A stretch of DNA of 64,000 nt from Dipteris shenzhenensis (Eukaryota; Polypodiophyta; Polypodiopsida; Gleicheniales): the NCBI GenBank assembly GCA_047967505.1, contig CM106538.1; one strand, written 5' to 3'. The notes under the pieces were generated by a model. The model was not told the DNA's origin and did no database searches. It saw only the letters and a program-made list of their open reading frames with translations. Of this stretch, positions 1 through 9,966 are shown one piece after another. The translations under genes and the position numbers were made by a program. The first letter of the stretch is position 1. Each line of letters begins with the position of its first letter.

Positions 1-1049
1 CACGTTGTTAGCACATAGATGAACAACCTGACGTGTATGCCAAAGCTGTTTTCTCACTAATTCTATCCATATCACACTCTTTTCCTTGCACAATAAAAAG
101 CACAGGAAAGCCACTCAACAGGTCCATAGCTCAAAATAGTTGGCACTTAGGCAATGCTGGCACTCTGAGACCCAACAAGGACACCCAGACGAAGAACAAA
201 CTGGAAAGGAGTATCGATGTCTGGTGCGATGAAAGAAATTATAGTTTTTGCCTGTTATAACAAGAGCTCTTAAGTGTCTTGTAAGCAGTAATTCCAAATA
301 ATTTTAAATGAAGCTTCTGGAAAGGTCGTCACCATGTCCTATCAAGCACCCTCAGTTATGCACACACACTGTACGACGTCTCTAACCAACCCATACCTGA
401 CTCCTCCCTCGTCCTACCGCATCCATGCTCTTCACCATGGCACATCTAAAAGAGGAGATTAAGAAGCATCAGAATGGGAAAGTTTAGGATAAGGAGGCCC
501 TCAAAGCATGACTCTTATGTCAAAATGCAGCAGAATAAATTAACACATATAGAGCAGATCTGTGAATAGAGAGAGACAGCAAATTGCAAGAGAATGGAGG
601 AAAAACTTTGCATATATTGCTGAGAAAACCTCCAATGAATGATCACAACCCCTTGGCTGAACTGAGCCTCTGGTGGATTGGAAACTGAGAATACTCCAAA
701 CTGACGTAAGAGACTACGCTTCAGTTTGGTCACAACTCCAGGGCTGGACCTGGCAAACACAACTGTCCAAGATCTGCTGGAGACTGCACAAAAGACTGCC
801 GCAAGAACTGCTAAAAACCAGGGTCAAATAACCCTATATATAGGGGGCCCCCCACCTGCTGATCTGGCCGACCAGGTCTGCTGACCTGGCTGGCTGAGCC
901 GACAGGGTCTGGTCGGGTTAACCTGACCTGGTCAGGTCAGCTGACCCAATCCTGGTCAGGGTCCCGAACCACAGCCCCTAGCCAGCCATTTGGCCAAGTT
1001 CTCTGAAGATACACATCAATGAACATGTTAAGAACGAAGGCATGCGAGC
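1..1049. other. No gene recognised; left-edge intergenic or decayed repeat DNA
   Basis: I see no protein family in either strand; the short open frames here are not similar to anything I know. A TATA-like stretch (ccctatatataggg) lies near 833-846. It is followed by a GC-rich patch at about 850-965 where variants of the palindromic motif GACCTGGTC/GACCAGGTC recur. This could be part of an LTR or the leader of an old element, but no matching second copy is present in the window. Confidence 0.4.
850..965. repeat. Cluster of GACCTGGTC-type short palindromes
   Basis: Within about 115 bases the motif gacc(t/a)ggtc and partial copies (gctgacctgg, tgacctggtcaggtcag, cctggtcagg) occur repeatedly in both orientations, which allows several short hairpins. 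It sits just downstream of a TATA-like stretch. Seen directly; its function is unknown. Confidence 0.5.
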
Positions 1050-1305
1050 GACGAGACATGCAAGTTTTAGAGAGATCGATCCACACTGGATCACATCTTT
1101 ACTCTTAGAGCCATCATAGAGGAGGCCCGTCAAAGGAAACAAAGAGTATATTTCTGTTTCGGAAGGCTCATCACCGGAAATCAGGGAGTATTTTGTTTCT
1201 TCATGGACTTTTGGACTATCCTTAGAGCCATCATAGAGGAGGCCTCTCACAGGAAATAGAGAGTGTATTACTGCTTTATAGACTTCAAGAAGGCCTTCGA
1301 CTCAA
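1050..1305 (+). pseudogene. RTE-type LINE reverse transcriptase, left fragment
   Basis: Two successive stretches translate to the start of a non-LTR reverse transcriptase. The first reads DHIFTLRAIIEEARQRKQRV (from about 1088). The second reads AIIEEASHRK-stop-RVYYCFIDFKKAFDS (about 1220-1303), where FIDFKKAFD is the RT motif containing the first catalytic aspartate. The segment cttagagccatcatagaggaggcc is present twice (about 1106 and 1216), so part of the domain is duplicated. The frame breaks at 1305, where an LTR element is inserted; RT coding resumes at 4247. The fragment is non-functional (stop codon, duplication, insertion). Confidence 0.75.
1301..1305. repeat. Left target-site duplication CTCAA
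   Basis: The five bases CTCAA directly precede the left LTR at 1306 and recur immediately after the right LTR at 4242-4246. In the LINE the uninterrupted sequence would read FDS then I/P, as expected for a reverse transcriptase, so this is a genuine insertion footprint. Confidence 0.8.
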
Positions 1306-1632
1306 TGTTGGATATTGCATGCAACTAGAAGTCTCCACATAAAATGACAATAGCTTCACATAAAATGACAAACAAGAAGCCAAAGACAAGCTACAAAAGA
1401 CTTGGTATTGCAAGATAATGCTACTCACTCCTACCGGGTTTGTTGTAGCTTACAAGGCAATATGTTAAGCCACAAAGGCTTATTAAAAAGGCTCTGCTAT
1501 GGGCAACAAACACCCCGAATCTCTGCCACACAGGCTAACTCACACACACACAGACGACGACCTAAGAGCTGGAGAGAACCACCGCCTTCTCATGCTCGCC
1601 AGCAACAACGTACAAATCAGAGTCCACCAAGA
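1306..1632 (-). repeat. LTR (left copy, 3' LTR) of chimeric element
   Basis: It begins TGTTGGATATTGCATGCAAC and matches 3897-4241 closely; the differences are small indels and substitutions. Similarity stops at the shared ...GAGTCCACCAAGA. The two copies differ at enough sites to suggest the insertion is not recent. Confidence 0.8.
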
Positions 1633-2012
1633 GTCGCCTCCAGCCTGCTGAATCGCCACTGCCAAGAGGCATCACAACCGACTCTCATGGGAGAGGCAAG
1701 AACTCACGAGCCGACCGAGGAAGAGAGCTTCTCAAGGTGACGAAAGCTCACCTCAAAAGAACTACGTAGAACAGTGCATGCAAGACTGCCACATGACTTG
1801 TCCATTTCGACCCCTCCATCAACCTTAGAGTTGATTAGCTCATAAGGACGACCTTATAATCACAAACTTCCTACAAGCCCTCCCTCGGCCAAAATGGGGA
1901 GAAGCATAAAACCATAATACTAAATCTACTAATGCTCACAAAGGGCAATCACAATAGAATCATACGCTCACAACAAGAGTGTCTCAGAGATAACGTTCAT
2001 AAAGAACTAGTA

Positions 2013-2140
2013 GCTCACAAAGAGCTAAAAATGTAGGGCTGTTCACAAAGAGCATGATACCCGACTGCTCACGAAGAGCTAAAAATGTAGGACTATTCAC
2101 AAAGAACATGATACCCGACTGCTCACGAAGAGCATGCATT
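2013..2140. repeat. 54-bp tandem repeat, about 2.3 copies
   Basis: The unit starts gctcac(a/g)aagagctaaaaa and ends gatacccgact. It occurs at 2013-2066 and 2067-2120, with a partial third copy from 2121. It lies in the non-coding part of the chimeric LTR element. Confidence 0.75.
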
Positions 2141-2259
2141 CATCAGAAGGCCCAATGTTGATCTTTGAGAAGATTATCTTCCTCCTTGCTATCGACTGCC
2201 AGTGCTTTGTCTTTACTTTTCTCCACCTTTAGAATGTACTCTTGAATCATAGATAGATG

Positions 2260-2816
2260 AACAAGTACATTTCTTCTCACTTAGCAGCATCCCCACACAG
2301 TCTAGGAACTCCAGATCATCATCAAGGCGACAATATCCAAACTATTTCACCAAACTGTTCCGTAGGTAAGCTTCTAAGCAAAATAGCCTTCTTATATTCA
2401 TCCTCGACGTGCGCTCCTACATCACTCAGCTGCCTCAGAAGAGCTTGCATGCGGTTTTAAAACACTCCAAGTGTCTCTGACTCGTTCATTTGGAGGTCGA
2501 ACAAATCCTATTTCAAATTGAACTTTGAGTGCTTCATGCGTACACCGAAGAGGGTCTCTAGCATCTTCCAATTCTCAGCAGTGGTGGCCTTCACATCGAG
2601 ATGATGGAAATATTCGGGACCTAGAGCACGACCCAAATATCCCAAGGCCTTCTCATCCTTGGCTCCCCATGCAGGAATCTTCTCAGCATCATGAGAATGC
2701 TCTTTGGGTTTCTTTTTTGATCCAGAGACCACTCCCCAAAGTCCTTTTTGCATATATAACAAGCGTGTTGCTAACTTGCCATGAAGGAAAGTTCTGACCA
2801 TTGAAGGTCACCAGTA
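2260..2816 (-). pseudogene. Copia gag fragment (UBN2/retrotran_gag type)
   Basis: Read on the minus strand from about 2801, the frame shows KLATRLLYMQKGLWGVV followed by a DEKALGYLGRAL block and the ENWKMLETLFG motif typical of copia gag. After a frame interruption near 2505 it continues with ETLGVF-stop-NRMQALLRQLSDVGAHVEDE and LLRSLP, again gag-like. There is no zinc knuckle and no protease. This is the only protein-coding part of the chimeric element in the same orientation as its primer-binding site. Confidence 0.7.
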
Positions 2817-3012
2817 TCGCTCCACGACTCTCCTTCTTTGACGTATCCGTTGTTAGAACATTCTAGGATTGAGGATTAGAATAGTGCTAAAAAATATGTT
2901 TTCCAAGGTTTTGGCAAGGCACAAAATCCCCAAACAAAACAAAACCCACCCACCCCCCCCCTCACACACACACACAACAAAAAAATTAAACCACACCACA
3001 CAAAAAAACTCC

Positions 3013-3080
3013 TCGTACGGACAGCTGTACGTACGGACGTATGGATGGCGTACGAAAAAACCATCCGTACACGTACGAAT
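3013..3080. repeat. GTAC/GTACGG-rich island
   Basis: Six GTAC tetramers occur in about 70 bases, several as GTACGG or CGTACG. The same motif dominates the leaders of two other copia elements in this window (about 27737-28135 and 41361-42086). Confidence 0.7.
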
Positions 3081-3145
3081 GGAACTATGTGATAGACGGA
3101 AAGCACCTGACCAAATTATGCCTCTTCCCGTGCCTCAGGCACCGT

Positions 3146-3446
3146 GAGAAAGTAATACAATGGACTTCATTTTTTATTTGCCAAGATCAAAGTCAGGGAA
3201 TGATAAGATTTGGACTATCATTGACAGATTCAGCAAGCAAGCTCATTTCATTAACCATAAAGGCAGATCATATGGCTAAGCTTTTCATGGCACAAATCTT
3301 TAAGCACCATAGTATGCCTAAGTCCATTGTCAGTGAACGAGATCCTAGAATGACTAGTCTATTCTGGAGAGCTTTATTTGATAATATGGGGACGAATCTG
3401 AATTTTTATTCTTCCTTTCATCCCCAGATAGATGGTCAAAGTGAGG
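3146..3446 (+). pseudogene. Gypsy integrase core fragment
   Basis: Translation across two frames gives [13 protein letters not shown], then [20 protein letters not shown] and HPQIDGQSE. These are the integrase core residues around the second catalytic Asp and the Glu of the DDE triad. The fragment is close to the intact copy in the gypsy element at 53853-54443. It contains a frameshift and ends abruptly at about 3446, where copia RNase H sequence starts. Confidence 0.85.
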
Positions 3447-3735
3447 TTGGGAGTGCTGCAGTCACTTGGAGTAGCAAGAAACAGCCTACGGTTGCCTTGT
3501 CGAGCACAGAGGCTGAGTACAGGGTGCAGCAATGGCTGCATGTGAGGTAGCTTGGTTGCATAAACTACTTTATGATATGCATCAGTTTACAGATGGTCTT
3601 GTTGTCATTATTGTGACAACATGAGCAGTATACACTTGGCAAATAACCCAGTCTATCATGCTAGAACAAAGCACATTGAGGTGCATTATCACTATGTGTG
3701 GGAGAAGGTTCTAGTAGGTTTTTTTTCAGCTAAAA
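3447..3735 (+). pseudogene. Copia RNase H fragment fused to the gypsy integrase
   Basis: Directly after the gypsy integrase the same strand reads WSSKKQPTVALSSTEAEYR, then after frameshifts CDNMSSIHLANNPVYHARTK and HIEVHYHYVWEKV. This is the classic C-terminal RNase H of copia polyproteins, from the KQPTVALSSTEAEY motif through the DN and HARTKHI motifs. It is broken by two frameshifts. The join to the gypsy fragment is a cross-family fusion. Confidence 0.85.
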
Positions 3736-3882
3736 TATCAAGAGATGATCTCGATTTACGACCTCGACTGCTCCTACATCTTCTCACAACTGGAACACTC
3801 GACTTTCTATTGACGGCTCCCTTAGACATGTATGAACCACAACGCCTTTTTTGAATTCTTGTAGACTCTCAGAAAACGGCCT

Positions 3883-3894
3883 GCTCTGATTCCA
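3883..3894 (-). other. Primer-binding site (initiator Met-tRNA type)
   Basis: The minus strand reads TGGAATCAGAGC two bases inside the right LTR. The usual plant site is TGGTATCAGAGC, so there is one mismatch. It sets the orientation of the element as minus. Confidence 0.65.
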
Positions 3895-3896
3895 TA

Positions 3897-4241
3897 TGTT
3901 GGATATTGCATGCAACTAGAAGTCTCCACATAAAATGACAATAGCTTCACATAAAATGACAAACAAGAAGCCAAAGACAAGCTACAAAAGACTTGGTATT
4001 GCAAGATAATGCTACTCACCCCTACTGGGTTTGTTGTAGCTTATAAGGCAATATGTTAAATCACAAAGGCTTATTAAAAAGACTCTAGACTATGGGCGAC
4101 AAACACCCCGAATCTCTGCCACACAAACATTCTCTACAAAAGACTAACTCACACACACAGAGACGACGACCTAAAAGCTGGAGAGAACCACCGCCTTCTC
4201 ATGCTCGCCGGCAACAATGTACCAATCAGAGTCCACCAAGA
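3897..4241 (-). repeat. LTR (right copy, 5' LTR) of chimeric element
   Basis: Matches 1306-1632, with a small extra segment (acattctctacaaaag) near 4127-4143. It is followed directly by the right CTCAA duplication at 4242-4246. Confidence 0.8.
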
Positions 4242-4246
4242 CTCAA

Positions 4247-4480
4247 TACCATGGCTCGCCTTATTGCACAACTCCAAGCCTTGGACATTGCAGACAATGT
4301 TCTATCAGCAATCGTGGCTCTGTATGAGAGGGTTAAAGACACTCCACACCATACGGGTTATCCGGAGAGTGAGCAATACCATTGGGATTAAGCACGGGTA
4401 CCAACTAGGATATCCTCTAAGAATACCACCACAGACGTGCCCAAATAAGTCACAAAATATATCACTCATCATTTGCTAAA
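4247..4480 (+). pseudogene. RTE-type LINE reverse transcriptase, right fragment
   Basis: Immediately after the LTR insertion the RT resumes, with a one-base frame difference: ARLIAQLQALDIADNVLSAI, VALYERV, then in another frame STIGIKHGYQLGYPL (compare the usual IGVKQGCPLSP). The YADD catalytic block is missing. Together with 1050-1305 it is one decayed RT interrupted by the insertion. Confidence 0.7.
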
Positions 4481-4569
4481 AGGTGGCTGAAGGTAAGACT
4501 AGGAATTCATAATGCCCATATCACATATCCCACCATCTTTCTTATCAACCGATAATACTTTCATTTGTT

Positions 4570-4818
4570 CTTACAACCTCTATCTCTGTCTTTATCGGAG
4601 AATTAGAAGATTCGTGGGTGGCCGCAATTGTATGATCATAAATCTTTGCAAAATGCATTGCATCTTCTAATGTTGAGCACCATCTTAATCGTCCCATTAA
4701 AGCTCTCGTATGAACATATTACGAATCATAATTAGATCCGTACTTGATACTTTAGCACTCAAATCGCTAAACTAAGGGATGTAATGATCCAAACCTTGTG
4801 AGTTCATCTGCAATCTTG
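4570..4818 (-). pseudogene. Gypsy gag fragment
   Basis: The minus strand reads ADELTRFGSLH, LSAKVSSTDLIMIR, then LMGRLRWCSTLEDAMHFAKI and YDHTIAATH. This is the C-terminal half of a gypsy gag (the region where element gags read LxxAIxxAxxYD). It resembles the gag remnant at about 49310-49756. The A-rich 3' end of a LINE abuts it at about 4819. Confidence 0.55.
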
Positions 4819-6235
4819 CCTTTTTTCCTTTTCTTTTTCCAGATGCTTGAAATAAACCACCATATAAATAAACAAAACCAATAGGTGCTCGCCATGGGAA
4901 ATAAAAGAAAAATATGAAACCGGTTGTCGCCGCGATAGAACCAGCCTGTTCCCTGAGAACCCGGTACACTGGCTAGGGAATCTCCAGAACAGGGACCAAG
5001 GTGGCGTACTATACAAACAGCAAATACCTCTCGCGGTGAGGATATAGGAAATGCTTGCAGGCCATGCCTTGCAGAAACGCACCCGTCTTTTGGCGATCGC
5101 TCTAGAACCCAGAGTCCCACACTCCCAAATGAACGGAAGGGTGTAAATGATCTCCTACCAAATGGCAACAAGAATGGCCACCGGAGTGGCCGCCAGTCAC
5201 CAAGTGCAACGGGAAACCCAAATATTCCAAGCAGTGATGCTGGAAACAATCTCCCACACGCTATCCTCCGCCAAAGGTACAGGGCGAACGCGGTTGGGGG
5301 GAACGGCTTCATGTGCCTAGATCTTGGCTACATGATGGCCCTAAATCCGGAAGGCTGGAGCGGTGGGATCTATCGAGAAAGCATGCCCCCCTCTGTGAGA
5401 CACGCGCAAGTGAAGTCTCTCTACATCCGATGGGTGCTACCCTCAAAGCTAATGACCAGATTCTCTGTGTTGCTAGGCATCCCCAGAGACAATGGGGTAT
5501 CAACTTGATCACTCCGTCTGTACAGCAATGGCACCTGCAATCCACCCGCATATGTTCCAATTAAGGGCCGATGGACAAGCCTCCATGAGCTACCATCCAG
5601 AAGAGATTGCACCCTCAGAGATGCTCTAGTCCTAGAAAACTGTCCAAACCAAAGATGTGGGGCCCAAGTGGTGCTCAATCCCTCCCAGCACGAGTCCACG
5701 ATCGCTGCATCTATCTCTGCCGACCTGGTGCCTGCCCCCCTCAAGTGAGAGAGTGCCTGCTCCTTGTCGTCGTCGTCTAGAGGGCCAGCCAATATGTGTC
5801 TGGTGTCCGAGCATGCATCCCTCCGAGTCACGTACCTCTAGATACCACATGAGCAACTGGTGATCAAACTCCTCGTGGGCAGGTAGGGCTGGCCTGAATA
5901 AAGAACGCCCTTTCTGGTGAGGGGAGCCTCTGAGAATATCCATCTGTGCGACAGCTACCACTTACCACATGTACGGGGTGTGTTCGTGAGAAGCCCTCGC
6001 TGCAGCAAGAGCTTATAGGGCTCAAAGCCTGGACTGAGATCACGTACCACTAGCTTGCCCAACAGAGCCCAATCTACATCTCTAGGTCGTGATGCCAAGG
6101 CTCCCTTGGGATTGTAGCATAATCACGGCTCGTGTGTTCCGAGTGCCATCTGATCTTGGCCAAGTTACACACCAAGCGCTTGAGCTGTCCCATGCAACCC
6201 CTGTGAAAGCACCAACATGAGGCTATGTGTAACCG
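4819..6235 (-). mobile_element. 5'-truncated L1-type LINE (ORF2 C-terminal part)
   Basis: The sequence matches the last third of the LINE at 15385-21990 on the opposite strand. The shared zinc-finger/RT C-terminal block reads GVIKLIPHCLWGCLATQRIW (about 5480-5540), and the last block reads RFCKAWPASISYILTARGI (about 5020-5080). Several frameshifts and stops break it. The minus-strand 3' end is A-rich (ggaaaaagaaaaggaaaaaagg, 4819-4842 in complement), as expected for target-primed reverse transcription. The 5' end stops near 6235, so the RT core is missing. Confidence 0.75.
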
Positions 6236-7380
6236 GCCTTTGACTGACAAAGGGCAGTATATCCTACTCTACTTTCTCACAACACCAAAATACAACCACC
6301 ATGTTCCATTGCCATTGCCCAAAAACAATACATAGAGCATACAATTCCACAGCATAGCATCACTGAATCACAAAAACAAAGGAGGCTAGAATGCCCCTAC
6401 TCAATAAGCATACACAGTGACACCTGTTGGCCCCAACACTTGGCGCCCCTTGCGGTATTTATTTATTCACTGGTTAGTTCGATTACAAGGGATTCCCTTC
6501 CTAAACTCACCTGCCGCAGGTGCAACCTAGTACAATGCCAACCAGTGGCTGTGCAAGTGACCAACTCCCAGTGCTATCCTCTTGGTTCCCTCCAGTAGCC
6601 AAGCATATCACAAGCGGAATAACCCAAGCAATGCATCCACACAAATCAAGGCCATCACCGAGTCCAAGGCTTTGCCACTGCTTCCCCAGGAAGAGAGTAT
6701 CACAACCAATGCCCCAATCCTCTTCCGGGCCAATGGCAGGGCATCCAACCTTCCAAAACCCAGCAAGAGTAGCAAATGCACACAACAGAAGAAGAAGAAG
6801 AAGATAAGAGTTCGACCAGCAGATGGAGCCGGTTTCAGCTCGAAACAACCCCAAAAGATGGTAGACCAGCAGCTAGCAAACTCTGGTAGGAGGGGGCTGT
6901 CCTTGACTGCCTTCTAGCACCAGAAAAAGTCACAAGAGAAGTCGTCCAGCAATCAGCAATCAAACCGCCTTGAAATCGTCCACCAAACTCAGGATTTCAG
7001 CCCATAGACACCTCAGAATTCAGTGCGCACAGCACTAGGTAGGAGCCAGGAGAGAGGCATCCATGAATATGGCCTTAGACAATGATTCTGTCACAAAGAA
7101 TGTCGAGAAAAGCAGAAAAAAAGGCCCAGAATGGAGACGCCCAGGCCCAGAGAGTATGCCAGCAGCAGGAAACACCAACAGGAGAATATCTATCGCAGAG
7201 AAATCTGCAAAAACGTCTTCTGCCAGCAAAGGGAGAGCTGCAAAAATCCGCCCCCCTCCCCAAAAGACACCCCTTGTAGGGACGAAGACCCAAAACAGCA
7301 GGGAAAAAAGGGCAGGGCTCCATGACCTTCCAGGTGCTTCCAGATGGGACACACATGCACCACAAGTCAAGCATAGAGCC
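6225..7380 (-). repeat. Gypsy LTR (3' LTR, long type)
   Basis: The plus-strand reading starts TGTGTAACCGGCC. Equivalents are seen at 37948 (TGTGAACCGGCC) and, as reverse complement, at the end of the 3' LTR at 56880. It contains the lineage motif ggcgccccttgcggtattt (about 6445-6465). The open frames at 7035-7431 on both strands lie in this LTR and are not thought to be genes. The upstream limit near 7380 is where protease coding ends. Confidence 0.6.
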
Positions 7381-7384
7381 GAAG

Positions 7385-7740
7385 CAGGAAATCGCCGAAG
7401 TGGATACAACTGGGACTGATACCTCTTTCATTTTTACATCGATGACTTAGGTTTTACCCCTATAAGTCAAAGTGAGCTTCTTATCATGCGTATCAATGAT
7501 AGCATGAACACGGTACATCCAAGGCATCCCTAGCAAAACATCACACTCAGGTAAAGGCCTGGGGTGACAGGGGTACTGAGCTCTGAATTAGCCATATTGG
7601 CCTCACAAAGAGAGCCAATCTCCTCTAGTCGAAGACCCAGCTGAGCTGCAAGTTCAGGAGTTATAAAATTTGCTTTGGCCCCTGAGTCAAAGAAGTACAA
7701 ACAATGCTGATCCCGTAGCTTGCCCCATGCTCTCCACATC
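7385..7740 (-). pseudogene. Gypsy aspartic protease fragment
   Basis: The minus strand reads [20 protein letters not shown], with the catalytic DSG, followed by STPVTP and, after frame changes, [13 protein letters not shown] and SVPVVSTSAIS. It parallels 51580-51960 in the chromodomain gypsy. RT does not follow; the frame passes directly into LTR sequence. Confidence 0.8.
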
Positions 7741-7761
7741 TCTGTCTTCTTCTCATCATGA

Positions 7762-8200
7762 TCACCCCAATGATATCAGGAATGTGGCCAGCACTTGGCT
7801 TGGGTTAGCTTGAATAACATTCCCCACAGCAAGATTTGGTGGCACAGGTGGTACTGCTTGATTGTGAGACACCATGGGACTGCCTCCCTGCATTCCAGGC
7901 TGTATCCCCACATTAGCATACATAGGATTTAAGGCTGGCTGTGTGGTCATGGCCTGGAATATAGATCCTCCACCAAAGTGAGTTGGCTGAATCACATGCT
8001 GTGGTCGGGCTTGCTGCACTTGTGGCAAATTTTGAGCATTGTTGCCATGCTCATTCCTATTTGGTCCTTGCCCTGGTGGAACTGCAAGTGGCTGTACCAT
8101 AGGTGTCTGTGGCTATGGTAGTGGCTGTCCCACATGCATTTGTGGATCTTGTATGGGCTGTGCCACCGCCCTCGGCAATAGAGCTGGATTATGTACCATC
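7762..8200 (-). pseudogene. Gypsy gag N-terminal, proline/glutamine-rich
   Basis: The minus strand shows PTHFGGGSIFQAM and GIQPGMQGG blocks, also found in the plus-strand gag at 9390-9560 (PRYFGGGSAFQAM, GLQPGMQG). The nucleic-acid-binding part of gag is missing because the sequence jumps to the protease. Confidence 0.7.
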
Positions 8201-8208
8201 TCAGAAGA

Positions 8209-8580
8209 TACAATTCCACAGCATAGCATCACTGAATGACAAAAACATTGGAGGCTAGAATGCCCCTACTCAATAAGCATACAAAGTGACCCCCGTTGGC
8301 CCCACCACCTAGCGCCCCTTGCGGTATTTATTTATTCACTAGTTAGTTCAATTACAAGGGATTCCCTTCCTAAACTCACCCACAGGTGCAGCCCAGTACA
8401 ATGCCAACCAGTGGTTGTGCAAGTGACCAACTCCCAGTGCTATCCTCTTGGTTTCCTGTAGTAGCCAAGCATATCACAAGCGGAATAACCCAACATCATA
8501 CCAAGCAATGCATCCACACAAATCAAGGCCATCACTACCTCCAAGGCTTGCCACTGCTTCCCCAGGAAGAGAGTATCACC
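8209..8580 (-). repeat. Partial gypsy LTR (5' LTR remnant)
   Basis: Direct repeat of 6339-6711 with a few substitutions and a 10-base insertion (catcatacca). It lies directly beside gag sequence; no primer-binding site remains. Confidence 0.75.
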
Positions 8581-8935
8581 TGGAAGAACCCTCGTCCAAG
8601 CAAACGAACATAGGTGAGGTGCCCTGCGAGGTCTCCAGGTAAAGCCAAAAGCATCCAATCCCTAGTCTAAAGCCTGGAGGGGTGGGAACCGTGGATGCGA
8701 GCAAAGAGTGAGGTGGCATACTCATGCTCTAAATCTGTCTTGAGCTGCTGAAGCTCGTCTTTGGAAAAGGTAACTGTTTTTGCGGTTGGTGGAAGCGGTC
8801 GAGGATTGGCTGAATGGGAACCCATTCGTCAATCAAGGTGGAATGGCCGACATGAACATGAAGATGCTCTGTCCCTCCGAAAACCTGCTGCCACCTCTTT
8901 TTCCTAGAAGGAGTTGAAAAGGGGGGGAGGGGAGG
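8581..8935. other. Unassigned spacer between gypsy remnants
   Basis: No recognisable coding sequence. It precedes the gag of the plus-strand gypsy and may be its leader or flanking LTR remnant. The last part becomes very G-rich (runs of ggggag from about 8915). Confidence 0.35.
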
Positions 8936-9966
8936 GTGGCCAGGGGGGGCCAGGGAAGGGAGAAGCAGGGTAGGGAAGGAGGAGAGGGGGAGGGAAGGAT
9001 GGGAGGGGGAGGGAAGGATGGAGGTGGTGAGGCTGATGCTGAGGTTGCAGAGGAAGCCGATGCTATCTTTAAGACAAAGTTAGTGAGCGCTGTGGGAGCA
9101 CTCACACAGCTCACGCAGGACTCGAGGTTCCTTGAGTTTATGCATACTCCTTTGAGGTCCAAGGAGAGAAAGAAGCATTCTCATTCAGGGGAGCCTAGTG
9201 GGGTTCAAAAACAGCCATTTGGAGTGAATCCATTGGATGGACAGCCTCCAGTAATGCCAAATGTACAAGGAGTTGCAGGGCAGCAGCCCTATCAAGGTCT
9301 TGGTATAGTTATGCATGGCCAAGGGGCTGATTTTCAGAATTTAAATCAAGGGCAGCAAGCTTTTACCCAACCCTTTATGCATCCAAGGTATTTTGGTGGG
9401 GGTTCAGCATTTCAAGCAATGGCTGGTCAAGTTAATGATGGTCAAGGAATGCTTGGAAATTACCCTATTGGTTTACAGCCTGGGATGCAAGGCAATGTAT
9501 TTGGGGAAATGCAGCCCGTAATGCCCAACATGATGTATGGCTATATTGGCATGCAGCCAGGAATGCAAAGTGGAAGAACACGAACCTTTGGAGCTCCTAC
9601 AAGTATGTTTGGTATGCCTGGGCAGGTTTGACAAACCCTCTAATGGGTAGTCGTAATGTGGGACAGGCTGGAGGGAATGCAATTCAACCTCCATTTTTGC
9701 AGCAACCTGTGTATGATAATCTGGCACCCAAAGGGAAGGTAAAAGATTACAAAGAGGGTGGTGCAGCAGTGAAGTTTGAGACCTTTAATGGGGCTCAAGA
9801 CAGGCTGACGGCTTTAACTTTTGTGCAGCAGTTTGATGCAGCCTTCTCAGGAGGGAACTTTACTGAGTCATCTAAAATACGAAAGGCAGCCACCTTCTTG
9901 CTCTACAGTGGTGGACAAATTCGAGTTGGGTTCAGTTTAAGCAGGTGTATTCAGCTACCTGGTTGA
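8936..9966 (+). pseudogene. Gypsy gag, N-terminal and central region
   Basis: The frame at 8936-9631 begins with a Gly/Arg-rich low-complexity stretch. It then shows a helical segment (TKLVSAVGALTQLTQ) and repeated GMQPGMQ-type Gln/Gly/Met-rich motifs. After a short overlap the frame at 9628-9966 carries the retrotransposon gag core: VKFETFNGAQDRLTALTFVQ, QQFDAAFSGGNF and KAATFLL. The matching gag core in the element at 50530-50856 reads [20 protein letters not shown]. Frame changes show it is not intact. Confidence 0.75.

Larger units (their letters stand above)
1306..4241 (-). mobile_element. Chimeric copia-type LTR element inserted in an RTE LINE
   Basis: About 2.9 kb lies between two direct repeats of roughly 330-345 bp and is bordered by a 5-bp target duplication. 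The minus orientation is indicated by a primer-binding site next to the right LTR (TGGAATCAGAGC on the minus strand, one mismatch to the initiator-Met tRNA site) and by a gag fragment on the minus strand. The interior is scrambled. From right to left it holds a plus-strand copia RNase H fused to a plus-strand gypsy integrase fragment, a GTAC-rich island, a minus-strand copia gag, and a 54-bp tandem repeat. It has no complete pol and is non-autonomous. Confidence 0.75.
6225..8580 (-). mobile_element. Internally deleted gypsy element
   Basis: A minus-strand gypsy remnant with a long left LTR (about 6225-7380), a protease fragment, a proline/glutamine-rich gag fragment and a partial right LTR (8209-8580). 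The two LTR copies share about 373 bp (6339-6711 and 8209-8580). RT, RNase H and integrase are absent. Its gag and protease are close to those of the plus-strand gypsy at 8936-11236, so both belong to one lineage. Confidence 0.75.

Noticed and set aside
7035-7431. Overlapping 110-125 codon frames on both strands
   Set aside because: They lie in the long LTR of the deleted gypsy and have no family similarity.
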